64,000 nucleotides of DNA from Clostridia bacterium (lineage in GTDB: Bacteria > Bacillota > Clostridia > Christensenellales > DTU072): contig JAEDHK010000002.1 in assembly GCA_016297005.1 (NCBI GenBank), positions 124,001 through 188,000 on the forward strand, given 5' to 3'. Each line of letters starts with the position of its first letter. Within the stretch, counting starts at the first letter, position 1. The notes beneath the pieces are model-generated. The model saw only the letters and a program-made list of their open reading frames with translations, searched no databases and was not told the DNA's origin. Shown here piece after piece: positions 24,803-34,071 of the stretch. Made by a program: the position numbers and the translations under genes.

Positions 24803-25387
24803 ATGAAATGCAAAGTTTGTGGGCATGAAAATCAAGAAGGTAGTACCTTTTGCGCTAATTGCGGTTCGGTATTGAAAAACGAACCATGCTCGGCGATTTA
24901 CGAGAGCCGTCCAGAAGAAGAGGAACCGCATTCGGACAATAAAGCCACTTCCGTGGCAACGATGACAAAAAGAAAGAGAATAATAGGTATCGTTATTGTT
25001 TGTATACTGCTTTTTTCTGCGCCGTTTTTGATAAATTCTTTGTTATCGGGTGGACTTTTTCACTCAAACGTAAAGAAATACGTTTGCAATGCCGGCACCG
25101 ATGCGGAATCCTATTTTGAAGTTAATTTTAATAATAACACGTATAAATATGTAGGTTCAAACGTCGGAAGAAGAAACAGCACTTTTCACGGTTTTTTTAT
25201 AGGCGGTGTGTTAGAGACAAACGGTATGATTTCTTTGCAAAAGACGGTAAACGGCGTAAAATATTATACTTTTACCAATAATCCGTGGGAAGATTTCGGC
25301 TACTATATCCTTATAGACGACAATGCGGGTTTATTGCTCGTATATGTGAATGATTACTTCAAATATGAATTCAAATTACAGCAATAA
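24803..25387 (+). CDS. Membrane protein with N-terminal zinc ribbon
   Basis: 194 residues. Residues 1-22 are a zinc ribbon (CKVCGHENQEGSTFCANCG), followed by an acidic linker, one membrane helix (about 57-80) and an extracellular C-terminal domain of about 115 residues rich in Tyr and Asn (YFEVNFNNNTYKYVGSNVG). This layout is common in Bacillota (zinc-ribbon, TM, small beta domain), function unknown. AAAGGAG lies six bases before the ATG at 24803. Confidence 0.8.
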   Translation: MKCKVCGHENQEGSTFCANCGSVLKNEPCSAIYESRPEEEEPHSDNKATSVATMTKRKRIIGIVIVCILLFSAPFLINSLLSGGLFHSNVKKYVCNAGTDAESYFEVNFNNNTYKYVGSNVGRRNSTFHGFFIGGVLETNGMISLQKTVNGVKYYTFTNNPWEDFGYYILIDDNAGLLLVYVNDYFKYEFKLQQ

Positions 25388-25575
25388 TTTTTATTGAAAA
25401 ATACACCCTAATCGAGTTTATTGTACATAACGGCGTGATGAAAGACCTGTCTGTCTTGCAAAAAACGCCGTTTACCGATCATGGTAGCGTAGTTGAGATT
25501 TTCGACGACATCACCATTTGGCTCGGTATCAAATCTATTATTTAAAAAAACAATGAAAACGCCATCGCGGCATAA
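25387..25575 (+). pseudogene. Remnant of type I restriction subunit HsdR (C-terminus)
   Basis: The frame reads IEFIVHNGVMKDLSVLQKTPFTDHG, then SVVEIFDDITIWLGIKSII, a TAA at 25543, and KNNENAIAA before the final TAA. NGVMxDLSVLQ-PFTDxGSVVEIF is the characteristic end of HsdR proteins. No start codon, no helicase or nuclease part and one internal stop: only the last sixty residues remain. It sits in a 550-base gap with nothing else coding. Confidence 0.7.
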
Positions 25576-25608
25576 CTATTCGTTTTACGTTAGACCTTGC
25601 CCATCAAC

Positions 25609-25650
25609 GACAACCTGAAACGAACCACCGTTTTGGGTTGTTATTTTTTT
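25609..25650 (+). terminator. Rho-independent terminator
   Basis: CAACCTGAAAC pairs with GTTTTGGGTTG and is followed by a T run; it follows the HsdR remnant, possibly its original terminator. Confidence 0.65.
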
Positions 25651-25879
25651 ACGCGTTTCCTCCTTTTGCGGTGTTTTTTGATTCTCATGCGCCCTTTTTA
25701 AAATCGTCGTTTTACAGTGTATTCTTAACCAGAGGAGCGGAGCCGACTTGTTTCAAGCAGTCATATCGTCGCCATAACTATATTACTGTTTTTCACTGAA
25801 CCGCGGCATCATAAACATGAGATAATGATTTTGAAATATTCATAAGTATTGCCATTCTGGTTTATTCTAAATATGCAAG

Positions 25880-25908
25880 TTGATAGATTTGACATAGTGT
25901 GCTATAAT
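25880..25908 (+). promoter_or_regulatory. Sigma-A promoter of the lipoprotein gene
   Basis: TTGATA (25880-25885), 17 bases, TATAAT (25903-25908), 30 bases before the start codon. Confidence 0.75.
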
Positions 25909-25938
25909 ATCATTATAAGTAAAAAAAGGAGAAGAAAT

Positions 25939-26859
25939 ATGAAAAAGCGCTGTTTTATTTTTTTTCTGACCGTAATTTTTACAATTATTTTGCTTGCAAC
26001 GTTGATTGCTTGCGAAAACGCCGACAAAAACGATATAAAAGGAACTTACGAACTCACCACGTGGGATTATTATTACGAGGACGACGTGGCTACCGATATT
26101 ATGGAGAGGGACGAGGTCAAGGCATACGTCGTCATCGCGGGGCAAGACAGGGGCTTCTACGTTTATCAATCAAAATCGACTCCGCTCTATTGCAGACAAG
26201 TAAAGGTAGAGTTGGAGTATTCGTCAAGCGACCCCGAAAAGATAATTGTAGTCAGGCTAAATGACGGTATGGGGTGGAAAATTTCCTTTACAACCAGTAA
26301 AATTTCCAAAGACGTCAAGCTCAAAGACCACAAAATCAAGTTTTTGGATCAAAAGAAAAGTCTGAAAGAATTCACCCGCATTTCCAAAGCAACCGACCTG
26401 AGCACGGTCAATAAAGAAGTCGGCGCGACTTTGACTTACGTAGATTATGAGCACGCGCCTTTCGACTGTTGGTACGAATACGTATATGAAGTATCCGATT
26501 ATGAGCACTACGACGAGATCGACAAATACGTCTATTACTTTGTCAAAACCAACGTTACAACCAATAAGGCGACGGCTTATTATTGTCTCAAAAGCGACTT
26601 GGTACAAAGAACGACTACCCTCGACACTTCGCTTGACCTGGCTCAGAATGAATTTACGATAGGGGAAACTACGTTCTCAATCTCGTATGAAAACGACGAC
26701 TGCATGTTATCCAACGTACAAACCGTCAGCCAGAGCGAAGCAGACCGGTACGACGTAACGACCTGGCTTTCCAGAATAGCGTCCGTCGACGATATAGACG
26801 CCCTCTGCGCCGAGAGATTGGAAGAGTATAGAACGTATCTGGCACAATCTTCCAACTAA
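25939..26859 (+). CDS. Secreted lipoprotein of unknown function
   Basis: 306 residues. A signal peptide with a lipobox LIAC (Cys near residue 24) is followed by KGTYELTTWDYYYEDD, a start often seen in lipocalin-like beta domains. The rest is rich in Tyr, Asp and Thr with no known motif; two similar beta-rich halves may be present (about 30-160 and 170-290). The protein would be lipid-anchored outside the membrane. AAGGAG precedes the ATG at 25939, and the promoter is adjacent. A stem-loop (AACGCCG-CGGCGTT, about 26902-26920) follows the gene. Confidence 0.8.
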   Translation: MKKRCFIFFLTVIFTIILLATLIACENADKNDIKGTYELTTWDYYYEDDVATDIMERDEVKAYVVIAGQDRGFYVYQSKSTPLYCRQVKVELEYSSSDPEKIIVVRLNDGMGWKISFTTSKISKDVKLKDHKIKFLDQKKSLKEFTRISKATDLSTVNKEVGATLTYVDYEHAPFDCWYEYVYEVSDYEHYDEIDKYVYYFVKTNVTTNKATAYYCLKSDLVQRTTTLDTSLDLAQNEFTIGETTFSISYENDDCMLSNVQTVSQSEADRYDVTTWLSRIASVDDIDALCAERLEEYRTYLAQSSN

Positions 26860-27009
26860 TATCCATTAAGTACAAACCGATTTATTATCATCACAAGGCA
26901 ACGCCGGCTTCGGCGTTGTTTTGCGTTGATACAAGCATATGCTTCTTTGCCATTGGGCTTTTTTACCTTATTACTTTTATATTGGAATGGTTTTTTACGG
27001 TTTCGGGGA

Positions 27010-27038
27010 TTGCTAATAATAAAAAAATATTGTATATT
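27010..27038 (+). promoter_or_regulatory. Promoter of the GxGYxYP-like gene
   Basis: TTGCTA (27010-27015), 17 bases, TATATT (27033-27038). It argues against an upstream start at 26916. Confidence 0.5.
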
Positions 27039-27077
27039 GTCATATATCGCATTTTCGGTACAAAAGAGGAAACGTCT

Positions 27078-29186
27078 ATGAGAAAATCAAAAAATATTCT
27101 GTTCATTGCCGTCGTCGCGCTTGCGTCGGCTATTATTCTTTCCGAGTTTGGTTTAATTCGGGCGCTGAGACTTGCGTCCCTGAGCTATATTATCTTACAT
27201 TGTTGCTTTATTATTTTCTTTCAAATTGCGCTTTCCGTGCTGATAATGGTTCGCTATCCGATCTCGCGCGGGAAAAAGATCCTTGCTCTTTCTGTATTCT
27301 TTTTCCTGATTACCGCGCTGTGGCTACTTCTTATCGGTTATAGGCAGTTTGTCGCCGGCATTGTATGCTCCGGAGTGGCGCTGAGTTGTATCACTCTTTT
27401 TTGGGACGGCCCTAAAAAAATAAGGTGGAGAGGGCTTGCTTGCGCCGGACTATCCTTTCTGATGATCGTTACCGTCTGCCTCTCCTGCTATCTGCCCGGA
27501 AAAATTCAAATGAAAAAACGCCTCGAAGATGCTCCACTCGCCGACCATTCGGCGGGTTTTGCTCACGCCAACGCTCCCAAAACCGTTTATCGCTTTCCCC
27601 TGACTGAATACAAGACAGAGGACGGCGTCCTGCTGAAATCGTTGCAAGGATGTCTGGGACTTACGTCCGACGTTCAGATTTTGTTGGAAAACCGGTACGA
27701 AGATCAGAGAAATAGAGAACTCTATTCTATCCCCGTCTACCTGGAAACCATCGAAAAGTATTATCCCGAAGTTACCTTGACCGAAGTGAACGATTTTGAA
27801 GAGCTTCTGGAAAAAGTGGGACCGCTGATAGAAAACTATATCTTATGCGACGAGGAGGATCCGGAATCGTGCACGGTCGCTTTTAATCTTTGCCATCGCT
27901 TCCGTTCCGTCGTCCTGGGAAAAACTCACCTCCGCTATGCCGAAAAATACGGCTGGAAAAGGGTATTTGACACCACAGGAAAGGATGAAAAATGGCTGAT
28001 GAATTCGGAGTATTTTGCTTCGCTCAATAAATCGTTCGTCTTTATGTCCAAGCCGCTTAGTATGTTCGGTTCCTACGCCGATTACGTCATTATATCGGGG
28101 AGTTGGATGTTCAACCTCAAAAGCACGATCAAAGAACTGGAAAAAATTCTTTGTCATCTCGACAGAAACTTTATTCTTGTCGGCGGCCTGAACGGAATGG
28201 ATGAAAGAGCGGTTGTTTCCGCCGTCTCCCGATATAGCGGTACCTTCATCTTTTCAGGCGCCATGTGTAACGTCTCCGCCCTATCCGGATTCCGATTGGA
28301 AGACGCGGCAAAAACCGGCGTCAATACGGAAAGCGGGGTGAAAAGAAAAACAACCAACCCCAATACGGAAACGGGGAAAGGAAAGCACACCGTTTGCGTC
28401 GTACTTTCCGACGGAGACAATATGCGTTTTGTTTCCGGCGAAGCGCTGGCGTATCCGAACTTCCTCGGCAGCGATCAGCGCACAAAAGAAAACAACCTGA
28501 CCTACGGAATGTCCGGTATGGCTACGCTCCTCATGCCTCTTGTGCTCCTCGCCCACTATGACAGAATGTCTCCCGCCGAGGACTATGTGATGCAATTGGG
28601 TTCGGTGGGGTATGTGTTACCATCTTACTGGCAGGATGATGAAGCCTTTGGGAAAGTGACCGACTTATTGGCGCAGAGCATGGAAGTCGCCGATATTCAC
28701 GTGGTAGAACTGATGGACGACATCTCCTTTTTGGACGCAACGGACGCGGTCACAGACTATAACAGCATGCAACGCTATTTTGACAAATACACCTCTTACG
28801 ATAACATAAACGGGTGCCTTTTTATTAACTTTATGGATCTCTATTCCGGATTTAAAGGAAAAGTCTGCTGGTCCAATAACAAACCCGTCGTCTCAGCGCG
28901 TTATTCCGTCTGGAATGATATCGATAACTCCCTTGCGTCCGAACAGAACTCTATCGAGTACATAGCCGACGCTATCAATCATGCCAGCAGGGATGAGAGG
29001 AGTGAAGACGGATATTCTTTCATTATCATGCACGCATGGAGCGGTCTGGACGAAAACGGAAACCTCGTACCAAACCGCGACGCGGTCGCGGCGATGACTA
29101 AACTGGTCTCTCTTTTCGACGAAGACGTGGACGTCGTATCTGCGGAAGAATTCATCGATCGCATGAACAAAAACGTGAAAAGATAA
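27078..29186 (+). CDS. Membrane-anchored GxGYxYP-family protein
   Basis: 702 residues. The first 130 residues hold four to five membrane helices (NILFIAVVALASAIIL, YIILHCCFIIFFQIALSVLIMV, ILALSVFFFLITALWLLLIGY, GLSFLMIVTVCLSCYL). The large extracellular part matches the GxGYxYP family: VVLSDGDNMRFVSG and QLGSVGYVLPSYW, the signature glycine-tyrosine stretch, then WSGLDENGNLVPNRDAV. Members are predicted glycoside-hydrolase-like proteins of the gut microbiota without proven substrate. A membrane-helix bundle in front is unusual, since most are simply secreted. AGAGGA lies before the ATG. Confidence 0.75.
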   Translation: MRKSKNILFIAVVALASAIILSEFGLIRALRLASLSYIILHCCFIIFFQIALSVLIMVRYPISRGKKILALSVFFFLITALWLLLIGYRQFVAGIVCSGVALSCITLFWDGPKKIRWRGLACAGLSFLMIVTVCLSCYLPGKIQMKKRLEDAPLADHSAGFAHANAPKTVYRFPLTEYKTEDGVLLKSLQGCLGLTSDVQILLENRYEDQRNRELYSIPVYLETIEKYYPEVTLTEVNDFEELLEKVGPLIENYILCDEEDPESCTVAFNLCHRFRSVVLGKTHLRYAEKYGWKRVFDTTGKDEKWLMNSEYFASLNKSFVFMSKPLSMFGSYADYVIISGSWMFNLKSTIKELEKILCHLDRNFILVGGLNGMDERAVVSAVSRYSGTFIFSGAMCNVSALSGFRLEDAAKTGVNTESGVKRKTTNPNTETGKGKHTVCVVLSDGDNMRFVSGEALAYPNFLGSDQRTKENNLTYGMSGMATLLMPLVLLAHYDRMSPAEDYVMQLGSVGYVLPSYWQDDEAFGKVTDLLAQSMEVADIHVVELMDDISFLDATDAVTDYNSMQRYFDKYTSYDNINGCLFINFMDLYSGFKGKVCWSNNKPVVSARYSVWNDIDNSLASEQNSIEYIADAINHASRDERSEDGYSFIIMHAWSGLDENGNLVPNRDAVAAMTKLVSLFDEDVDVVSAEEFIDRMNKNVKR

Positions 29187-29269
29187 ATTTGTCGGAAAAA
29201 GGAACCGACTTTGCGATTTGCAATCGCAAAACGTATTCGTTTACGCCCGGCAGGATCTTTCCTGAAAAA

Positions 29270-29301
29270 AAACAGTCGCCCGCATACGGACGACTGTTTT
29301 T
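29270..29301 (+). terminator. Terminator after the GxGYxYP-like gene
   Basis: ACAGTCG pairs with CGACTGT, followed by TTTTTATG. Confidence 0.7.
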
Positions 29302-29456
29302 ATGTTTTCTTAAAAATTATTTTTTAGGATACGGATTCCTTTGAAAAGGGTTCTCTTATCTATCATTTCGGCATATTTTCGGTCGCCGAAAAACCTGTTT
29401 AAAACAAACGACCGGGCGGAACTTTCGATAATAAACAGTCCCGCGCCGTTTCCGGA

Positions 29457-29894
29457 CTATTTTTTTTCGTTTGCTTTTTCTTCTTCGGCCTTTCTTTCGC
29501 GATAGGTTTTGTAGCCGACTTTTTCGTTATCGGCGGTATCCCATTTTTTACCGCCGACGGCCAGGACGGACAGGAGTGCGCAAACCGTAATAACAATGGC
29601 GATGATCGGCAAAGCTAGTTTGCTTTCGATCAGCGTACCGACCAGTGCAAGAACGGCCGCAACCAAAAGAGCCGCTCCGCAAAGTACGTAAAACTTTTTG
29701 ACGAACGTCAACGTTTTATCAAGGAATGCACGAAGAATGAACATTGCGCCTAAGAGTCCGCAAGCAACGGCGATGACCCACCCGAGGTCGATATTGCCGA
29801 ATTTTTCGGGCATCAGAACGGACAGGAGCCATACGACGGCCGCCGCGACGAAGATCAGGGCTACTCCCACCTTAAAAAATACTTTCTTTTTCAT
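29457..29894 (-). CDS. Four-helix membrane protein of unknown function
   Basis: 145 residues. Four membrane helices (about 9-28, 38-56, 68-88, 95-112) are followed by a charged tail (RKAEEEKANEKK). No family is recognised. AAGAGG precedes the ATG. It is the last gene of the SPFH/zinc-ribbon operon, eleven bases after the preceding one. Confidence 0.75.
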   Translation of the reverse strand: MKKKVFFKVGVALIFVAAAVVWLLSVLMPEKFGNIDLGWVIAVACGLLGAMFILRAFLDKTLTFVKKFYVLCGAALLVAAVLALVGTLIESKLALPIIAIVITVCALLSVLAVGGKKWDTADNEKVGYKTYRERKAEEEKANEKK

Positions 29895-29905
29895 AATTTT
29901 ACCTC

Positions 29906-30322
29906 TTATCTAAGTATGACGCTATGTGATACCGGGCAGATCTTTTCTCCCGCGGCAAGGACGATACAAGAGTCGTGCTTATATTCGCGCACAAAGTCTC
30001 CCATTCTGATATTGAACGCGGACGCGACCTCCTGCGCGGCAAGAATAGTATACATGCCGGGTAAGATCCCGTCCTTCTCTCCGACGAGGTAGGTTTTTCC
30101 TTTTTCCAGAATGATATCCCCTTCCCTGTGCGTTATGGCGACTTTGCCGTTTTCCGTTTCGGTTTTTTCTCCATAAGAGTATCTTACGCCGTCTTTAACG
30201 TATACGGCATGCTTGTCGGCTTTCTTTTTCTTGTTGTTTTTCAAAAGGATTCCGATCAAGGCGAGCGCCAGAACAAAAATAACGACGCTTTCGATAATGA
30301 TAACGATCAGTTCGGTCGTCAT
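29906..30322 (-). CDS. Single-pass membrane protein of the SPFH operon
   Basis: 138 residues: one N-terminal helix (residues 4-27), a lysine-rich stretch, and a soluble domain with GILPGMYTILAA, FNIRMGDFVREY and CPVSHSVILR. The last segment resembles parts of SPFH-operon partners in other Bacillota but no named domain was recognised. Its ATG overlaps the stop of the zinc-ribbon gene by four bases, so the two are coupled. Confidence 0.75.
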   Translation of the reverse strand: MTTELIVIIIESVVIFVLALALIGILLKNNKKKKADKHAVYVKDGVRYSYGEKTETENGKVAITHREGDIILEKGKTYLVGEKDGILPGMYTILAAQEVASAFNIRMGDFVREYKHDSCIVLAAGEKICPVSHSVILR

Positions 30323-31410
30323 GAGTTACCTCCGAGCAAACAGATTGCTACGATACCGGCGATAACGGCCAGTCCCGCAAGAACGACGAGCGCGACTTTG
30401 AGCGGCGAGATCGGCACTTTTCCGGTGGTCCTACCGTTCCGTCCGTTCACAAAAAAGTTATATAATTTTTCTTTGAAGCTGAAATGCCCTATGTAAAGGG
30501 GTAACAGCACGTACTTATAAGTAACGTTATCATAGCTGACGGTCATACTGAATTTTTCTACGACGTCGTACGAATATTTTGACAGGATCTGCGTCCTCAG
30601 CTTCGCCCACATAATACCTTTTGCCTCTTCCCAGCAGGTCTTTCCGTCGCGCGTGTACTGCGTTGCCGAAAATCCGTACAGATAATCGGGAGAATACTTC
30701 TGCGAAGAATTGGTGTCAAACGGTTGGATCTTGTTCAGATCCTTTTGCGATATTTTTTCGGAAGCCTGTACCAGAACGTCGTCGTAAAACGCGTCGTAAA
30801 CGCCGCTGATTGCAAAATAGCGTATTTTACGTACCTGTTGCCTTTTTCCGTTGACAGTTCTCGTTTCGTAATAATACTTTCCCAATCGTCCGCTGTACCG
30901 TCCGTGCGCATTGGCGTCGAACGTAAAGGACGGAGTATAATTTCCGTTGATATTTTCGGGAACCGTCAAGCTTTGTTTGAATTTACGCGGAGCGAAAAAC
31001 CTCTTTTTTGCCCAGGTCGCGGCGCTCTTTCCGGCTTCTTCTTTTGTTAAAGCGAACGGAAGGACCGCGTCGGGACGCATGCCGGACATACCCTCCGTCT
31101 CGATAATATTACTCGCCCCGCAATAGGCGCAACATTTGGAAATTTCGTTTTTGGAAATAACGGTCTGTGCACCGCAATTTTCGCACCTGAACGCCTTCGT
31201 CTCGGTCGCCCATGTATTTGCGCGGGCGGCGAAAAGTTCTTCAAGGTCGATTTCGGAACACTTTTTCCCCGCAATTTCCTCTTCCGTGCCGCAATAGGGG
31301 CATTTCAGTCCCCTCGTTTCCGGATCGTACACAAGATCGGCCCCGCAAGAAGGGCACTTGGCCGTCTCCGTCGAAGCTCTTTCTTGTTCTCCCGTAAATA
31401 ATTCGTCCAT
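30319..31410 (-). CDS. Zinc-ribbon membrane protein (YdjG-like)
   Basis: 363 residues. Two zinc ribbons lie at the start (CPSCGADL-CPYCG at about 19-43, CENCGAQ-CCAYCGAS at about 75-100). A soluble middle domain and one C-terminal membrane helix (about 335-358) follow. The layout is that of YdjG of Bacillus subtilis, encoded with an SPFH protein and linked to PspA-type envelope stress response. Here too the SPFH gene is directly upstream, with start and stop overlapping by one base (TGATG). Confidence 0.8.
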   Translation of the reverse strand: MDELFTGEQERASTETAKCPSCGADLVYDPETRGLKCPYCGTEEEIAGKKCSEIDLEELFAARANTWATETKAFRCENCGAQTVISKNEISKCCAYCGASNIIETEGMSGMRPDAVLPFALTKEEAGKSAATWAKKRFFAPRKFKQSLTVPENINGNYTPSFTFDANAHGRYSGRLGKYYYETRTVNGKRQQVRKIRYFAISGVYDAFYDDVLVQASEKISQKDLNKIQPFDTNSSQKYSPDYLYGFSATQYTRDGKTCWEEAKGIMWAKLRTQILSKYSYDVVEKFSMTVSYDNVTYKYVLLPLYIGHFSFKEKLYNFFVNGRNGRTTGKVPISPLKVALVVLAGLAVIAGIVAICLLGGNS

Positions 31411-32438
31411 CAGATCTTACCTCCGCATTCCGGACAGAACCTGGTGCCGGGCGCCACCTTGGTGCCGCAAGCGGAACAGAAAGTCTTGATCTGCGCGCCG
31501 CATTCCGGACAGAACTTACTGGTGGAGGCGATCTGCGCCGAGCAAGAAGGACACTTGATCGTCGTGGGGGCGGCAGCGGCGGGCGTGGTCTGATTAAAAG
31601 CGGGACCGCCAAAGGCCTGAGCCATTCTCATACCCATTCCCATGCCGAGGCCTGCGCCCATCATGCCGCCGGCGGTACCGGGGTTCCTGGCCGCTTCTTT
31701 AAGGGCATCGGCTTGCGCTTTTCGCTCGTAGATATCCATATTTTTACCGAGTATGTGGAGCGAAGTGCTTTCGTCAAGCGCTTTTTCCAACGCTTCGGGC
31801 ATGGAGAAGTTCTCAAAGTTAAAGGTAACGATTTCGATACCGGACTGACGGAATTCTTCGTTCAGCTCCCGTGCGACGAGAGATCCGAGTTCTACCAGAT
31901 TACCCGCCATGTCGAGAACGGGAATCTTGCTTTCTCCCATGATATCGGTAGCTCGCGTCACGATAGAACTGCGGAGCCACTCCGAAATATCTTCGGTCCG
32001 ATAAGATCTGACCGTGCCGGATATCTCTTTCATAAAATAATACGGATCAGACACGCGGAAAGAATAGCTGCCGAAAGCGCGCACGCGCACTGCTCCGTAA
32101 TCGGCGTCGCGAATAATAATGGGATTTTTCGTGCCCCATTTCTGGTTGGTAAACTGTTTGGTATTAACAAAAAAAACGTCCGACTTAAAAGGCGACTCAA
32201 AACCGTACTTCCAGGACATCAACTTGGTAAGAATGGGCACGTTGTCGGTTTCTAACGTATAATACCCGGGCAAAAATACGTCGGCCATCCGCCCTTTATC
32301 GCAAAAAACGCAGGCTTGCGACTCTCTTACGGTCAGCTTCGATCCGCGAGTAATATAATCCCGATTATTCAGGTCGTAACGATACACGATCGTATTCGTG
32401 CTGTTGTCTTTCCATTCAATTAGTTTTAACATCCCCAT
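31410..32438 (-). CDS. SPFH-domain protein with C-terminal zinc ribbons (YdjI-like)
   Basis: 342 residues. Residues about 25-240 are an SPFH/band-7-like domain of the YdjI or 'virion core' type; a Gly/Met-rich linker (GAGLGMGMGMRMAQAFGG) follows, then two zinc ribbons (CPSCSAQ-FCPECGA and FCSACGTK-FCPECGG). YdjI-type proteins assemble at the membrane and cooperate with PspA-family proteins. GAGG lies ten bases before the first ATG. It heads a four-gene unit of membrane proteins. Confidence 0.88.
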   Translation of the reverse strand: MGMLKLIEWKDNSTNTIVYRYDLNNRDYITRGSKLTVRESQACVFCDKGRMADVFLPGYYTLETDNVPILTKLMSWKYGFESPFKSDVFFVNTKQFTNQKWGTKNPIIIRDADYGAVRVRAFGSYSFRVSDPYYFMKEISGTVRSYRTEDISEWLRSSIVTRATDIMGESKIPVLDMAGNLVELGSLVARELNEEFRQSGIEIVTFNFENFSMPEALEKALDESTSLHILGKNMDIYERKAQADALKEAARNPGTAGGMMGAGLGMGMGMRMAQAFGGPAFNQTTPAAAAPTTIKCPSCSAQIASTSKFCPECGAQIKTFCSACGTKVAPGTRFCPECGGKI

Positions 32439-32702
32439 AAGTGATTACCTCTTTATCGTTAAGAATAATAATAGTATACTATACGATGGAAAATCATGTC
32501 AAGGCGGCGGACCTTCTCGCCGAAATTATTAAAAAATTTCACATTGCATTCTATCGAATTTTTAGTTCCTTCTGAAAATCATTAAACATAAAAAATTTAA
32601 CGTTTATCATTAAATAATACTTGACAAACATTAATTTTCGGCGTGTGATACTTTCAAAGATTAACGTCGGTAATAAAAAATATCGTCGTTGGGAGGTTAC
32701 TT

Positions 32703-33059
32703 ATGAAAGAACTTTCTGTTAAAAGAATCAACGCTATCGGTAAGGCCGGCAATATGATTGCTTTGATCGGCCGTATCGTCCTTATCGTCGCCCTGCTCTG
32801 CCGTGCTCTCCGCGACTGCAAATCGCCCTTTGACGATACCGTCATCCGCCGTATGCGTAACTTTGCTTTCTCCATCATCGGGTGGTGCGTTCTGTCCGTT
32901 GTCTGCAACCTCGTCATTTCCTCTATATTCGCGTCGGCGATTCAGGTCGGCGTGAATTTCAGCCTCGGGAACGTTCTTCTCGTCCTGGTCATCCTCGGCT
33001 TATGCGGCATTTTCCGCTATGGTGCCAAATTGCAACAAGAGCACGACGAAACGCTGTAA
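32703..33059 (+). CDS. DUF2975-like membrane protein
   Basis: 118 residues with three hydrophobic helices (about 17-37, 50-77, 84-106). GGGAGG before the ATG. The pairing with a short HTH gene directly downstream is the classic DUF2975-XRE arrangement (yoaS-yozG in Bacillus), in which a membrane protein and a small regulator are made together. The match rests on size, topology and neighbour. Confidence 0.75.
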   Translation: MKELSVKRINAIGKAGNMIALIGRIVLIVALLCRALRDCKSPFDDTVIRRMRNFAFSIIGWCVLSVVCNLVISSIFASAIQVGVNFSLGNVLLVLVILGLCGIFRYGAKLQQEHDETL

Positions 33060-33073
33060 AGAGGCCTTTTATT

Positions 33074-33295
33074 ATGGGAAGAATCATTTTACGACTGGAT
33101 CGCGTAATGGCAGACAGAAAAATTTCGCTCAACGAGTTATCCAATCGCGTCGGCGTCGCCAACGTCAACCTCTCCAAAATGAAGACCGGCAAAATAAGCG
33201 CCATCCGCTTTTCCACGCTGGAAGCTATTTGCGAAGCTCTTCATTGTCAACCCGGGGATCTGTTGGAATATCGGGAAGAAGAACAACTAAAATAA
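33074..33295 (+). CDS. Small XRE-family regulator (YozG-like)
   Basis: 73 residues: MGRIILRLDRVMADRKISLN begins the helix-turn-helix, then ELSNRVGVANVNLSKMKTGKISAIRFSTLEAICEALHCQPGDLLEY. The KTGK-x-x-x-I-RF-x-TL-x-x-IC pattern is that of YozG/YdaS-like regulators. AAGAGG precedes it; fourteen bases after the DUF2975 gene, so one transcript. Confidence 0.88.
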   Translation: MGRIILRLDRVMADRKISLNELSNRVGVANVNLSKMKTGKISAIRFSTLEAICEALHCQPGDLLEYREEEQLK

Positions 33296-33504
33296 CGCTG
33301 TCACAGACAAGGAGAATCTTATTGGTGGCGTTTGCTTTCGCCTATTATTAAGAACAAAATTCCCTTATCCTGCTTAAACGGGGCGATAAAATCTATCGAT
33401 ACTTTGCATACGATTTGTCGTTTGTTGTGATGAACATGATAATAGTTTAAAATCGACAGCGTATATCATATTCTTGCGCCTCTGCCTAATAAATATCACT
33501 TTAT

Positions 33505-34071
33505 TTACTTAACGAATTCTCTTAAAAAATAGGCGTGGAGAGAAGCATCGTCATTGAGTTCGGGATGAAAAGCAGTGACGAGCATATTCCTCTGCCTTGC
33601 CGCAACGATCTTCCCCTCTACTTCGGCAAGCACTTCTACGCCGGCGCCAAAGCTTTGTATATAGGGTGCACGTATAAAAGTCATCGGCACTTGACCCAGC
33701 CCTTTAAAGTCATCTTTGCAGAAAAAACTGCCAAGCTGTCTGCCATAGGCGTTGCGCTTTGCCACGATATCCATAGTAGCAAGATGCGGCTTTTCTCCGC
33801 CGTCTATACTCTTAGCAAGCAGAATAAGACCTGCGCAAGTGCCCCATACGGGCAAACCTTTTTCAATAAGTGCGCGCACTTTGTCCATCATGTCAAGTTC
33901 TTTTAAAAGTTTGCCCTGAACGGTGCTCTCTCCACCGGGAAGGATAAGGGCGTCAAAGTTTCTGTCCAAATCGCAAAGTTGACGAATTTCAAAGCTATCT
34001 ACCCCTGACTTTGCAAGCATTTTCTCATGCTCAACAAACGCCCCCTGCAATGCAAGTACGCCGATTAACAT
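33505..34071 (-). CDS. pdxT: Glutaminase subunit of pyridoxal 5'-phosphate synthase
   Basis: 188 residues, the usual length. Class I glutaminase triad: Cys in GTCAGLILLA, His and Glu in AFHPEL; PGGESTVQGKLL is the oxyanion region. PdxT hydrolyses glutamine and channels ammonia to PdxS. ATG overlaps the pdxS stop by one base (TAATG). Confidence 0.97.
   Translation of the reverse strand: MLIGVLALQGAFVEHEKMLAKSGVDSFEIRQLCDLDRNFDALILPGGESTVQGKLLKELDMMDKVRALIEKGLPVWGTCAGLILLAKSIDGGEKPHLATMDIVAKRNAYGRQLGSFFCKDDFKGLGQVPMTFIRAPYIQSFGAGVEVLAEVEGKIVAARQRNMLVTAFHPELNDDASLHAYFLREFVK

Noticed and set aside
17011..26000. Insertion sequence or integrated element with transposase or integrase
   Set aside because: No transposase, recombinase or terminal inverted repeats were found, although gene content looks accessory.
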